A stretch of DNA of 59,655 nt, taken from CAZJDV01 sp964544865 (GTDB taxonomy: Bacteria; Chloroflexota; Dehalococcoidia; Lucifugimonadales; CAJWER01). The translations under genes and the position numbers were made by a program. The stretch is from contig CAZJDV010000007.1 of assembly GCA_964544865.1 (NCBI GenBank), positions 1 to 59,655 of the forward strand, read 5' to 3'. The notes under the pieces are model-generated. The model was not told the DNA's origin, ran no database searches, and saw nothing but the letters and a program-made list of their open reading frames with translations. This document shows positions 18,380 through 27,808 of this stretch, in pieces (the stretch's first letter is position 1; every line of letters starts with the position of its first letter).

Positions 18380-18408
18380 TTGACTGCGCAGTAGGCCGCT
18401 GGTACACT
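18380..18408 (+). promoter_or_regulatory. promoter for the CoA-transferase / acyl-CoA ligase operon
   Basis: TTGACT, 17 bp, TACACT. Predicted start near 18415. Divergent and only ~40 bp from the NHL-gene promoter, so the two may share control. Confidence 0.55.
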
Positions 18409-18490
18409 CGACCTCGTTCGACGCGCGATTGACTCCGACCAGGCGCGTGTGCGATCGGCGTTCGCCACTTACTCCCCGCGGGGCCCGTCC

Positions 18491-19666
18491 ATGAGTGCAG
18501 AAGCACAGACCAAACCTCTCGATGACATTACCGTCGTGGACATGACCGTCAATGTCCCCGGACCGTATTGTTCAACTATTCTCGGAGACCTTGGCGCCAG
18601 GGTCATCAAGGTCGAGCCCCCCGGCGGCGACCCACTGCGCCATAGTCCTGGGATGTGGGCCAGCATCAATCGCGGCAAGAAGAGCATCGTCCTGGACCTC
18701 AAGAACGAAGACGCTCGCGAGGTCCTGGCCCGATTGGCAGAGCGGTCGGACATAGTCCTGGAGGGATGGCGGCCGGGGGTGGCCCGGCGCCTCGCCGCCG
18801 ACCACCCTGCCCTTTCCGCCCGGAACCCCGGGCTCGTCTACTGCTCAATTTCCGGGTTCGGACAGGACGGTCCGTGGAGCCAGCGGCCCGGCCACGACGT
18901 CAATTACCTGGCGCTCAGCGGCTATATGAGTGTACAGACCGCCGTCGAGGGCAGACCATGGCCCCCGCCGGTGCTGGTCTCGGACCTGGCATCGGGCCTC
19001 TATGCCGCCGTCATGACCCTGGCCGCGGTCGTCGGCCGACAGAACTCCGGCAAGGGCGCTTACATCGATCTCTCGATGACCGAGTCCGCCCTTTCGCTGC
19101 TCGGACTCGAGGTGGGCCGCATGCGCGACCAGGATGGGTCCGAGGACCGGCCCAACGTAACGTTCGTGCCTCACTACGGCCTGTTCCCCTGCTCCGACGG
19201 CCGCTGGTTCAGCCTGGGCATCGTCCACGAGGACCACTTTTGGAAGCGATTCTGCGAGGCGGCTGGCCTGGACGGTATGGCAGACCTGAAATTCCAGGAG
19301 CGCCTTGACCAGGCCGAGCGTATTCGCAATGCCCTCCACGAAACGTTCATCACCCGGCAGGCCTCCGAATGGGAGACGCTGATGCGCCGGGCCGACGTAC
19401 CCGCGGCCGCCGTCTCGGGGTTGTCCGACCTTTTCGATTCCCCGCAGTTCCAATCGAGAGGGGCGTTCGTCGACGTCGGCCTCCACCGGTTCCTGGCCCA
19501 GCCGGCGCGGTTCTCGACCGGTTCCGTGGCACCGACAGAGGGCCCGCCCGGACCTAGTGAGAACACCGGCGAAATCCTGGCTGATCTCGGTTACGGCGCG
19601 ACCGAGCTTGCCCGGCTCACGGCGAGCGACGCCTTCGGCAAGGTCGAGGGGGTGGCCGCGTCTTGA
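18491..19666 (+). CDS. CaiB/BaiF family (class III) CoA-transferase
   Basis: A ~391-residue formyl-CoA-transferase-like enzyme that moves CoA between acyl groups through an aspartyl-CoA intermediate. Family blocks are VVDMTVNVPGPYCSTILGDLGARVIKVEPP, NRGKKSIVLDLK, the catalytic-Asp region RPGHDVNYLALSG, GKGAYIDLSMTES and FQSRGAFVDV. The ATG at 18491 gives a normal N-terminus; a GTG at 18449 would add 14 residues. Its TGA overlaps the TTG start of the acyl-CoA ligase gene (TTGA), so the two are coupled. With the downstream ligase and dehydrogenase it suggests activation and beta-oxidation of a carboxylic acid. Confidence 0.9.
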   Translation: MSAEAQTKPLDDITVVDMTVNVPGPYCSTILGDLGARVIKVEPPGGDPLRHSPGMWASINRGKKSIVLDLKNEDAREVLARLAERSDIVLEGWRPGVARRLAADHPALSARNPGLVYCSISGFGQDGPWSQRPGHDVNYLALSGYMSVQTAVEGRPWPPPVLVSDLASGLYAAVMTLAAVVGRQNSGKGAYIDLSMTESALSLLGLEVGRMRDQDGSEDRPNVTFVPHYGLFPCSDGRWFSLGIVHEDHFWKRFCEAAGLDGMADLKFQERLDQAERIRNALHETFITRQASEWETLMRRADVPAAAVSGLSDLFDSPQFQSRGAFVDVGLHRFLAQPARFSTGSVAPTEGPPGPSENTGEILADLGYGATELARLTASDAFGKVEGVAAS

Positions 19667-21294
19667 CCCGCGCATACCAGATCGGCGACTATGCCCGGAC
19701 GTACAAGACCTTTCGCCAGCACGTGCCGGAGCGCTACAACTGGGCCTACGAGGTCTTCGATGAGTGGGGCCGGGACCCGGACAAGGTCGCAATGGTATGG
19801 GTGGCCCCCGATGGCCAGACCTCCAGGCAGATAACCTTCAAAGAGCTGGGCGAACGCTCGAAGCGGGCCGCCAACGCGCTTGTCGGACTCGGCGCGAAGC
19901 CGGGCGACCGCATGTTCATCATGCTCCACCGCGTCGTCGAGTGGTGGGAGCTGATGCTGGGATGTATGCGGGCCGGCCTGGTGCCTGTCCCCGGCACGAC
20001 CCTCCTGACCGCCAAGGACATCTCCTACCGGATCAACGTCTCCGGAGCCGCCATCACCATAACCGACCCGGAAAACATCGACAAGGTCGAGGCCGTTCGT
20101 GGGGATTGCGCTAGTCTCAGGCAGGTAATCGTGGTTGGAGACAGAGGTCCGTGGCGCGAGTACGAGGATCTCCTGAAGTCGGCGTCCGCCGACCTACCGC
20201 ACCCTAACAACCTGGCTTCGGCCCCGCTCGTTATCCACTTCACCTCGGGTACGACCGGCCACCCCAAGATGGTGCTCAACACCCACGCCACATACCCGAT
20301 CGGCCACGTGGCCACGGGAAAGTTCTGGCTGGACAACGGGCCATCGGACCTGCACTGGACCCTCGCCGACACCGGATGGGCCCAGGCATCGTGGACATCC
20401 TTCTACGCGCCTTGGAACATGGGTGCGGCGGTGTTCATATGGGACCAGCGAGGCAGGTTCGACGCCCGGCAGGCCATGGGCATGATGGAGAGCTATCCCG
20501 TCACGACATTCTTCGCGCCGCCCACCGCCTATCGAATGATGGTCCTGGAGGACATGGCCGGATTCAATCCGATGGCCCTGAGCCACACCATCGGCGCGGG
20601 GGAGGCCGTGAACCCCGAGGTCATCGACGCCTGGCGGGAGGGCACGGGCCTCCACATCTGGGAGGGCTACGGCCAGACTGAATCGACCCTGCTGGCGGCG
20701 ACCTTTCCGGGAATGGAGTACAGGCCGGGCTCGATGGGCGTGACGGCGCCCGGCTACTACATGGCGATAGTGGACCAAGACGGTAACGAGGTGCCCGACG
20801 GGCAGGAGGGTGAGATGGCTGTCAGGACGCGGCCCGACCGGCCCGTGGGTCTGTTCCCCGAATACTGGCGCAACCCGGAGGCGAACGAGAAGTGCTTCCG
20901 AGGAGACTGGTACTACACCGGGGACCTGGCGACCCGTGACGACGCCGGGTACTTCTGGTTCGTGGGCCGGGGCGACGACGTGATCATCAGCGCGTCGTAC
21001 CGCATCGGCCCCTTCGAGGTGGAGTCCGCCCTGATCGACCACGCGGCCGTAGCCGAGGCCGCGGTCATCGGCAAGCCCCACCGGATGAGAGGCGAGATCG
21101 TCAAAGCCTTCGTGGTCCTGGCGCCCGGGCATGGTCCGTCGGACGAGCTCGCCGTCAAGCTCCAGGACCACGTAAAGCGAGTGACGGCCCCCTACAAGTA
21201 CCCGCGCGAGGTCGAGTTCATCGATGACCTGCCCAAGACCATCAGCGGCAAAATCCGCCGCACCGAGCTGAGGCGGCGAGAGAGCGAGCGCTGA
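19663..21294 (+). CDS. AMP-forming acyl-CoA synthetase
   Basis: A 543-residue ANL-superfamily ligase closest in style to medium-chain acyl/benzoate-CoA ligases. It carries the P-loop HFTSGTTGHPKMV, the aromatic-binding A5 motif GYGQTES, the YYTGDLATRD motif, the hinge region GRGDDVIISASYRIGP and the A10 Lys in KTISGKIRRTEL. The start is TTG overlapping the CoA-transferase stop. It converts a free acid to its CoA thioester through an acyl-adenylate in the cytosol. The chain length or aromatic nature of the substrate cannot be settled by eye. Confidence 0.92.
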   Translation: MTRAYQIGDYARTYKTFRQHVPERYNWAYEVFDEWGRDPDKVAMVWVAPDGQTSRQITFKELGERSKRAANALVGLGAKPGDRMFIMLHRVVEWWELMLGCMRAGLVPVPGTTLLTAKDISYRINVSGAAITITDPENIDKVEAVRGDCASLRQVIVVGDRGPWREYEDLLKSASADLPHPNNLASAPLVIHFTSGTTGHPKMVLNTHATYPIGHVATGKFWLDNGPSDLHWTLADTGWAQASWTSFYAPWNMGAAVFIWDQRGRFDARQAMGMMESYPVTTFFAPPTAYRMMVLEDMAGFNPMALSHTIGAGEAVNPEVIDAWREGTGLHIWEGYGQTESTLLAATFPGMEYRPGSMGVTAPGYYMAIVDQDGNEVPDGQEGEMAVRTRPDRPVGLFPEYWRNPEANEKCFRGDWYYTGDLATRDDAGYFWFVGRGDDVIISASYRIGPFEVESALIDHAAVAEAAVIGKPHRMRGEIVKAFVVLAPGHGPSDELAVKLQDHVKRVTAPYKYPREVEFIDDLPKTISGKIRRTELRRRESER

Positions 21295-21388
21295 GACCGG
21301 GCTCGTTCGTGTCGCCGTGCACTACTCGTGGAGCCGGCTTGGTGGGGTCTGTTTCATCAATCAGGAATTGGGAGAGTGCAGAGAGAGT

Positions 21389-21424
21389 GACCCTCCCGTG
21401 AGGGTCTGGGGGTATCCCCCGGAT
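21389..21424. repeat. two tandem hairpins in the ligase / dehydrogenase spacer
   Basis: GACCCTC-CCGT-GAGGGTC (21389-21406) is followed by a second stem whose core is GGGGG-TAT-CCCCC (21408-21420), extendable by three pairs using a G-T. A T/C-rich TCTTTTCCTCCCC follows. It resembles dispersed hairpin repeats in spacers of high-GC genomes; a termination role is possible but the T-tract is poor. Confidence 0.5.
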
Positions 21425-21559
21425 ACTAATAGCTCTTTTCCTCCCCTGGCGATGGAGACGATAAAGAGGGCTCGCCGAGATACTGAGACAGCCACAGCGT
21501 CGCGATGTTTTCGCGGCGTCGATTACAGCCGATCGCCAACCACGTACCAGGAATCCAAG

Positions 21560-22702
21560 ATGCCCTTTCGCGATGAGCACAACATCTTCCGGAGCTCCGT
21601 CCGCCGCTTCGTCCAGGGGGAGATCGAGCCCCATGTCGACGAGTGGGAGGAACGCGGCGAGATCCCCCGGCGGCTGTTTCGCAGGCTGGGCGAGCTAGGT
21701 TTCTTGGGCGTCGAATACCCGTTGGAGTACGGCGGCGCGGGCGCCGACTTCTGGATGACCGTCGTCCTGGCCGAGGAGCTGGCGCGATGCCGGGCCGGCG
21801 GCGTGGCGTTCAGCATCATCGTCCACACCGACATGTCGTCGCCGTGGCTGGCGGACATCGGCACCGATGAGCAGAGGGCGAAGTACCTACCGGGCATCAT
21901 CAGCGGCGAGCGAATATGCGCCCTGGCGATCACCGAGCCGGACGCGGGCTCCGACATGGCCGCACTGTCGACCCGGGCCACCCGCGACGGCGACGACTGG
22001 GTCATCTCCGGCGCCAAGACGTTCACAACAAACGGCGTATATGGTGATCTGTACTTCGTGGCGGCGAAGACGAGCGACAGCGGCCCGCGCCACAGGCGGC
22101 TCTCCCAGTTTCTCGTCGAGCGCGACACCCCAGGCCTGACGGTCAGCAAGAAGCTGGAGAAGACGGGCATGCTCTCATCAGACACCGCCGAGCTGGTGTT
22201 CGACCATGTGCGAGTGCCGGGCAGCAACCTCCTCGGCGAGGTAGACCACGGTTTCTATCAGCTCGCCTCGGGCCTCCAGCGCGAGCGTCTGCTGGCGGCC
22301 GTTCTCAGCGTGTCGGCCTCGCAGCAGGCCTTCGAAGACTGCCGGGACTACCTGGCCAGGCGGCGGGCGTTCGACCACCGCCTGGCCGAGTTCCAGGCGC
22401 TGCGACATCGGGTTGCCGACATGGCCACCCAAATCGAGGCCGCGCGAAGGCTGACCTATCACGCCGCGTCCAAGTGCGCAGCCGTAGAGGAGTGCGTTTC
22501 GGAGGTTTCCATGGCCAAACTCTTCGCGACCGAGACGGCCAACCGGGTCGCGTACGAGGCGGTGCAGCTCCACGGCGGATATGGTTATATTCGGGGCACG
22601 TCTGTCGAGCGCTTCGCCCGCGACTACCGGCTGTGGACCATCGCCGCCGGCACCTCGGAGATGATGCGCGAGATCATAGCCAAGCGCGTACTGCCGGGCT
22701 GA
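21560..22702 (+). CDS. acyl-CoA dehydrogenase
   Basis: A 380-residue FAD flavoenzyme that introduces an alpha,beta double bond in acyl-CoA. The three ACAD domains are present: helical N-terminus with EYPLEYGGAGAD, middle beta-domain with CALAITEPDAGSD and WVISGAKTFTTNG, and C-terminal four-helix domain with LQRERLLAAV, QLHGGYGYIRG and RDYRLWTIAAGTSEMMREII. The position normally holding the catalytic Glu near the C-terminus reads GGYGYIRG, as in short-branched or isovaleryl types. The ATG at 21560 (MPFRDEHN) is chosen; upstream in-frame sequence contains the hairpin repeats. Third member of the acid-catabolism run. Confidence 0.92.
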   Translation: MPFRDEHNIFRSSVRRFVQGEIEPHVDEWEERGEIPRRLFRRLGELGFLGVEYPLEYGGAGADFWMTVVLAEELARCRAGGVAFSIIVHTDMSSPWLADIGTDEQRAKYLPGIISGERICALAITEPDAGSDMAALSTRATRDGDDWVISGAKTFTTNGVYGDLYFVAAKTSDSGPRHRRLSQFLVERDTPGLTVSKKLEKTGMLSSDTAELVFDHVRVPGSNLLGEVDHGFYQLASGLQRERLLAAVLSVSASQQAFEDCRDYLARRRAFDHRLAEFQALRHRVADMATQIEAARRLTYHAASKCAAVEECVSEVSMAKLFATETANRVAYEAVQLHGGYGYIRGTSVERFARDYRLWTIAAGTSEMMREIIAKRVLPG

Positions 22703-22726
22703 GAGCCCGCCCCACCCTCCAAGCAC

Positions 22727-25097
22727 ATGCCACGCACGTATCTGGCCATACTTCTTGTTTCCGCGGCGACGCTTCTCCTCGAGATCACGCTCACCCGCAT
22801 TTTCTCGGTGACCCAGGGCTATCACTTCGCCTTCATGGCGGTGAGTCTGGCGCTGCTGGGTTTCGGGGCGAGCGGCGCCGCGCTGGCCGTCTGGCCGCAG
22901 GTGGTGAAAAAACGCGACTTGAGGGCGGTGCTGGCCGGCGCATCAGTGTGCTTCGCCACCGCCGCCATCGGCGGCCTATACGTTGCTGTGGCAGACCCGG
23001 CAACTGGTGTTTCTCGCGCTGTACTACCTCGTGCTGGCAGTCCCATTCTTCTCCGCGGGAGCCGTGGTCGGCGCGGCCCTGGCCAGCCTCCCCGGGAAGG
23101 CCGGCCGCCTCTATGCATCCAACCTGATCGGCTCAGCGCTTGGGTGTCTGCTCTCGCTGATAGTCCCCTCCCTTACGGGGGCCTCGGACGCGGTGGTCGT
23201 CGTCGCGCTGATGGGCCTGCTGGCCGCGGCCGTGCTTTCCGGGCGATGGGTCCGATGGACGCTGGGCGCCGTGGCCGTCGCCGCGGCCAGCGCGACAGCC
23301 ACGTTCCCGTCGGCACTGGAGCTGAGCATCTCCCCATACAAGGGCATCAGCCAGGCGCTTCGACCGGCGCGCGCCGCAAAGGTATGGGCCGAGTGGAACG
23401 CGTTCTCACTCGTGGAGGTGGTGGAGAGTCTCGGCATCCACACGGCGCCCGGCCTGAGCTTCACCTACGATGGCGAGATTCCGTCCCAGGTGGCCATCGC
23501 CGTCGACGGCGACAACCTCAACCCGATAACGGACCTGAGTCCCCAGGACGCGGTTTTTACCGGATCTCTGCCGACTTCTCTGGTCTATCGGCTTTCGCCG
23601 CGACCCCGCGCCCTTCTGATAGAGCCCGGTGGAGGACTCGACGTGCTGACAGCCCTCCATAACGACGCGTCCTCGGTGTTGGCGGTCATCGGCAATCCGC
23701 TGGTATTGAAGGCCGTGGCCGTCAGGTCCGACTCGCCGGCGGGCGGCGTCTACTCCGACCCCAGGGTGGAGGTTGCGTTGAGCGGACACCGCAGCTATCT
23801 GCGGGCGGCGGACGAGCGCTTCGACGTGGTCCAGGTATCGCTGGCGGACTCCTTCCGACCGATCCTTGCCGGGGCCTATGGCATCTCCGAGAGCTACCTG
23901 TACACGACCGAGGCATTTCAGGAGTATTACCGGCGGCTCGCCCCCGACGGCTTCATATCGGTGACACGTTGGATACAGCTCCCCCCGAGCGAGGGGATCA
24001 GGACCGTCTCCGTCGCCGTATTCGCCCTCGAGCGCGAGGGGGTCGAACGACCCGGGCGCCACATCGCGGTATTCCGCACCTTGCAGACCCTGACGGTGCT
24101 GGTGAAGCGGTCGGAGCTGACTGACTCGGACATCGGCGAGCTTCGGGAGCTCACCGGACTCCTTCAGTACGATCTGGTCTACTACGATGGAATAGGCCCG
24201 TCGGAGCTGAACCGGTACAACGTGCATCCCACGCCCCTCTATCACGACGCGGTCGCCGATATCCTCTCGCGGGAGAACCGCGCCGGGTTCTACCGCCGGC
24301 AGAGCTTCGACGTGTCGCCGGTGACAGACAACCGGCCCTTCTTCTTTCACCTGTTCAGGTGGGCGCAGACGGGCGAGATCCTGGGCAACCTGGGAAGGAC
24401 ATTTCAGCCATTCGGCGGGGCGGGATTCTTAATCGTGCTCGGCATCCTGGCGGTGGCGACGGCATCGGCGCTGGTATTCATCGTGCTCCCGCTTGTCGTA
24501 GCCGGCCCGGGCCGCGGACAGGCCGCGTCTGGGGTTCACGAGGCCAGCAAGCTGTGGCCTTTCCTGTACTTCACGGCGCTGGGGCTGGGGTTCCTGTGGA
24601 TCGAGATCCCTCTGCTGCAACGCTTCATCCTGTACCTGGACCAGCCCACCTACTCCTTGGCGGCGGTGCTGTTCGCAATCCTGCTCTGGTCCGGAATCGG
24701 GAGCCTGCTGTCGGATAGGATCGCTGGGCATGCCGGTCTCGCCGTAGCAGCCGCCGGAGGGCTAGCGCTCGTCTACGCCTTCGTGACGCCCGCGATGTTC
24801 CACGCGACTCTGGGACTTCCGCTGGCCGCTCGTATCGCGCTGTCCGTGCTCGCACTGGGGCCGCTGGGAATCGCGATGGGCATACCGTTCCCACGCGGTA
24901 TAACGCTCCTGGGCGAGACCGCGCCCCGGCTCGTCCCCTGGGCGTGGGCCGTGAACGGGTCGGTCTCCGTGGTCGGCGCAATCCTGGCCACAGTAATGGC
25001 GCTTTCCTTCGGCTTCACATGGGTCATGGTGCTCGCGGCGGCCCCATACCTGCTGGCAGCCACGATTATCCGGCTCTGGACAAGAGCGATCCAATAG
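22727..25097 (+). pseudogene. integral-membrane spermidine-synthase-like protein, frameshifted
   Basis: Residues in the first frame (22727-~22980; YLAILLVSAATLLLEITLTRIFSV, then FMAVSLALLGFGASGAAL) are the two N-terminal helices of a large SpeE-like membrane protein. The rest is in another frame (22983-25097), with more helices, a central Rossmann methyltransferase-like domain (RALLIEPGGGLDVL ... VQVSLADSF ... YTTEAFQEYYRRLAPDGFISV) and further C-terminal helices ending GIPFPRGITLL...WAWAVNGSVSVVG. The shift lies near 22975-22985. Joined length is ~790 residues, normal for these fused membrane spermine/spermidine-synthase-fold proteins of unknown function. It is convergent with the isoaspartyl methyltransferase gene. 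Confidence 0.83.
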
Positions 25098-25123
25098 CCG
25101 CTCGGGCTTGCCACGACACTCCT

Positions 25124-25863
25124 CTACCCGTCTCGAACAAACGGCACGAAACGAACCAGACCCTTGTTGATGCGATTGAACTGTGCACCGCGCCTCTCGA
25201 TCAGCCACAGGGTCTGGACCGTGCCTGGCGGCCCGATGGGGATCACGAGATTTCCGCCGTCCTTGAGCTGCCGGAGAAGCGGCGGCGGTACATGGTCGGG
25301 CGCCGCCGTCACGATGATAGCGTCGAACGGCGCATACTCCTTCCATCCGAAATAGCCGTCGGCCCGCTTCCTCCGGACCGCGTCATATCCCAAGGTGTCC
25401 AGCCTCTCCGACGCCTCCTGGGCCAGCCCCGGATGATCTCGATGCTGTAGACCTCGTCCGTGATCTCCGCCAGCACCGCCGCCTGATAACCGGAGCCGGT
25501 TCCGATCTCCAGCACTCTGTCGCCGGGACGGAGCGAGAGCAAGTCGGTCATCTCGGCCACTATGAAGGGCTGGGAAATGGTCTGGCCGTGCCTTATCCGC
25601 AGGGCCATTTCGCGGTACGCGCGATCGCGGTCGCCGCGCAACACGAACTCCTCCCTGGGGACCATGCGCATGGCCTCCAACACCAGCGGGCTCTTGATCT
25701 CGCCGGCGGCCATGTAGGCCTGCACCATGGCCTCGCGGCGCTGCGCGATGGGGTCGCCGTCAGCCGTTGCTGTAACGGGCGCCTGGTCCGCTCTTCCGCA
25801 GGCGGTTGCCAGGACCAGGAGGCAAAGAAGCGCCGTCGTGTGCAGGAAAAGCTGATTCCGCAA
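25124..25863 (-). pseudogene. lipoprotein protein-L-isoaspartate O-methyltransferase, frameshifted
   Basis: The two pieces (25863-~25430 and ~25440-25124) join to a ~245-residue PCMT that repairs isoaspartyl residues with SAM. Seen are QPFIVAEMTDLL, the SAM motif VLEIGTGSGYQAAVLA, VYSIEII and, after a one-base loss near 25437, YAPFDAIIVTAAPDHVP and GGNLVIPIGPPG. The N-terminus HTTALLCLLVLATACG is a lipoprotein signal with lipobox LATAC, so the protein would be anchored outside the membrane, unusual because SAM is cytosolic. Start TTG follows GGAGGGCGG. It lies 40 bp after the aldo/keto reductase on the same strand. Confidence 0.82.
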
Positions 25864-25903
25864 GGAGACCGCCCTCCTCGGTGACTGAACCGCGCTTAGA
25901 CGC

Positions 25904-26815
25904 TCAAGTCAACTGACGCCAATCGTCGCCGGTCTCGTCGAACCGCCGCCGCAGCTCCTCGAACGCCGCATCCGGGACCGGCGGCGTTTCCTCCACCATC
26001 TCGATATTGGAGTGCACGTGGGCCGGGTTATGAGTGCCCACTATCACCGTGTCGACTTCAGGCTGGGCCAGGACGAAGCCCATCGCCAGCATGTGCGGGT
26101 CCTCGGGCTCCCCTTCGAGAGATCCCATGTCTCTCATTATCCCTGCTCGCCGGAAGTACTCGTCGGCATACGAGGATGGGCTTCGGTCCTTGCCCCAGGC
26201 GCCGTTGGCGACCGGCCTTTTGATGATGATCCCGACGCCTTTCGCCCGCGCAAGCTCCAGCAGGCCCTTGGTGCGAGCATGCTGCTCGACAAGGTTGAAG
26301 CTGGTCTGCAGCGTATCAAAATGCCCGCTGCTCACCGCCCAATGCGCCGCCTCGTTGTCGCCGCTGTACCCCACGAACCTCGTCTTTCCGGCGTCGCGGG
26401 CTCTGAGCAGCGCCTCTATGACCTCGCCCTGCTCCAGGACGTCGAGCTCGCAGCTATGGAGCTGCACCAGGTCAAGGTACTCCGTCCTTAGCCGCCTCAG
26501 GCTGCGGTCAATGCTCTCCTCAATCACGCCCGCGCTCCAGGGCTCGCCGGAGGCGCCGCCCACGGCATGACCGCACTTGGTCGCCAGGACATATTCGTCG
26601 CGCCGGTTGGCGACGGTCTTTCCCATCATCTCTTCCGTCTCGCCGTAGCACGCCGCCGTATCCAAAAAATTGATACCGCCGTCCAGCGCACTATTCAGCA
26701 CTCGTCCAGCGGCCAGAACGTCGCTGTAGAAATCGTCGTGACGAGGTATCTCCGCCAGGCCGAGGCCAAGCCGGGTCACACTCAATCCGGTCCTACCGAG
26801 CTCTCGCATCTCCAT
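25904..26815 (-). CDS. aldo/keto reductase family oxidoreductase
   Basis: A 303-residue NADPH-dependent (beta/alpha)8 reductase. The catalytic tetrad is present: Asp and Tyr in FLDTAACYGETEE, Lys in LATKCGHA and His in LVQLHSCELD. The C-terminal cofactor site contains VDTVIVGTHNPAHVHSNI. Start ATG follows CAGGAGATC. It belongs to the YhdN/galactose-dehydrogenase-like branch acting on small aldehydes or sugars. It probably shares a transcript with the lipoprotein PCMT. Confidence 0.92.
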   Translation of the reverse strand: MEMRELGRTGLSVTRLGLGLAEIPRHDDFYSDVLAAGRVLNSALDGGINFLDTAACYGETEEMMGKTVANRRDEYVLATKCGHAVGGASGEPWSAGVIEESIDRSLRRLRTEYLDLVQLHSCELDVLEQGEVIEALLRARDAGKTRFVGYSGDNEAAHWAVSSGHFDTLQTSFNLVEQHARTKGLLELARAKGVGIIIKRPVANGAWGKDRSPSSYADEYFRRAGIMRDMGSLEGEPEDPHMLAMGFVLAQPEVDTVIVGTHNPAHVHSNIEMVEETPPVPDAAFEELRRRFDETGDDWRQLT

Positions 26816-27058
26816 GTTCGATCTCCTGTGATGTGTTCAATGCGCGTCGGCTGCACTGTCCTCTGTCCACGACGACATCTCCACCTGGAGCTCGCGTCTG
26901 TGCTCCATCCGCCGCCCCCCGACGTCCCCCAGCCATAGCAGTGTTTCCTGCCGCCTCTGCAAGGGTAGCCGAGCGGATGGGTCACGTCCAGTCCCACCGT
27001 ACTGCGGGTCCAGTCAATGGGCGTGCAATACTATTAGTCAAATCCACAGCGTGCTGAG

Positions 27059-27073
27059 ATTAAGAAACTTAAT
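27059..27073. promoter_or_regulatory. short palindrome upstream of DUF2089 gene
   Basis: ATTAAG-AAA-CTTAAT is a perfect 6-3-6 inverted repeat in an AT-rich stretch ending 19 bp before the ATG at 27093. A candidate operator, perhaps autoregulatory because the product has a helix-turn-helix. Confidence 0.35.
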
Positions 27074-27092
27074 GTAATTCTTGAAAAAAGGC

Positions 27093-27488
27093 ATGGCGAG
27101 TGACTGGCAGGAACTGACGAAGCTCACCGGGAGCGCGCCCCTCATCGTCGAGCGCGTCCGGTTTCCCGGCAGCGACATTGCGATCGAAGGCCGTTTCGAT
27201 CTCCCTCCGCTGGCCCGGCTCTCCGCCGAGGACCAGGTTTTCGTCATAGCGTTCGTGCGTGCCCACGGCTCAATCAAAGAGATGGAGCGCACATTCGGCA
27301 TCAGCTACCCGACGGTCAAGAACCGGCTCAACCGCATCTCCAGCAACTTCAACATGGTCGAGGTCGAACCGGCTCCACCCTTGCGGACCGCCGGTACCGG
27401 CCCGGATTCCAACAGGGCCGAGATCCTTTCTCAGCTCGAGAGCGGTGAGATAACCGCCGATCAGGCCATCGGGAGGCTTTCGCAATGA
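27093..27488 (+). CDS. DUF2089-like helix-turn-helix protein lacking the zinc ribbon
   Basis: A 131-residue cytosolic protein. The family core EGRFDLPPLARLSAEDQVFVIAFVRAHGSIKEMERTFGISYPTVKNRLNRI is a HTH region, and the C-terminal EILSQLESGEITADQAIGRL is the SHOCT-like tail. The N-terminal Cys pair of the usual zinc ribbon (normally CPxC before EGRF) is missing, replaced by RFPGSDIAIEGRF. The ATG at 27093 is preferred to a TTG at 27081. Its stop overlaps the next gene's ATG (ATGA). Relatives sit before a small membrane protein and are thought to be regulators; the role is not established. Confidence 0.85.
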   Translation: MASDWQELTKLTGSAPLIVERVRFPGSDIAIEGRFDLPPLARLSAEDQVFVIAFVRAHGSIKEMERTFGISYPTVKNRLNRISSNFNMVEVEPAPPLRTAGTGPDSNRAEILSQLESGEITADQAIGRLSQ

Positions 27489-27724
27489 CCCTTCCGCCTT
27501 GCATCATGCGGGTTCGCGTGTCCAGCCTCAGGCGGCAGTTCGGCCTGTGGTTTCCACTCTTCATCTTGTGTCCCTCGTGCAAATCGGCGCCCTCGCATTG
27601 TGGCCGAGAGGTTGGGGCAGCCCTGCTGGCGGGTCCCCTGCTCTTCGCCCTTCTGTTCGCCCTGCGGGGTCTGACCGTCGAGGTTGGAAACCCGTCGGAG
27701 CAGATTCTCATTTCCTTCAACTAG
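27485..27724 (+). CDS. small membrane protein coupled to DUF2089 gene
   Basis: 79 residues as read. The N-terminus MRVRVSSLRRQFGLWFPLFIL and the C-terminus LLAGPLLFALLFALRGLTVEVGNPSEQILISF resemble the small membrane proteins found just after DUF2089 genes. The middle (PSCKSAPSHCGREVG) is hydrophilic and Cys-rich, while the next frame there reads VSLVQIGALALWP, a better membrane segment. Two compensating indels (about 27570 and 27610) could have replaced a helix by this stretch. Confidence 0.6.
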   Translation: MTLPPCIMRVRVSSLRRQFGLWFPLFILCPSCKSAPSHCGREVGAALLAGPLLFALLFALRGLTVEVGNPSEQILISFN

Positions 27725-27808
27725 CAAAAAGTATTTCGGTTCGCGGCGGTAATTCGAGTATGTCCGGCCCCTAGGCAGACCGGCTCAACCCAATAGGAAG
27801 AACCACAG

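Noticed and set aside
26960..27015. Possible tRNA (GTAGCCGAGCGGATGGGTC... and a T-arm-like GGGTCCAGTC)
   Set aside because: No acceptor or anticodon stem pairs could be drawn and the T-loop GGTTCGAAT is absent.
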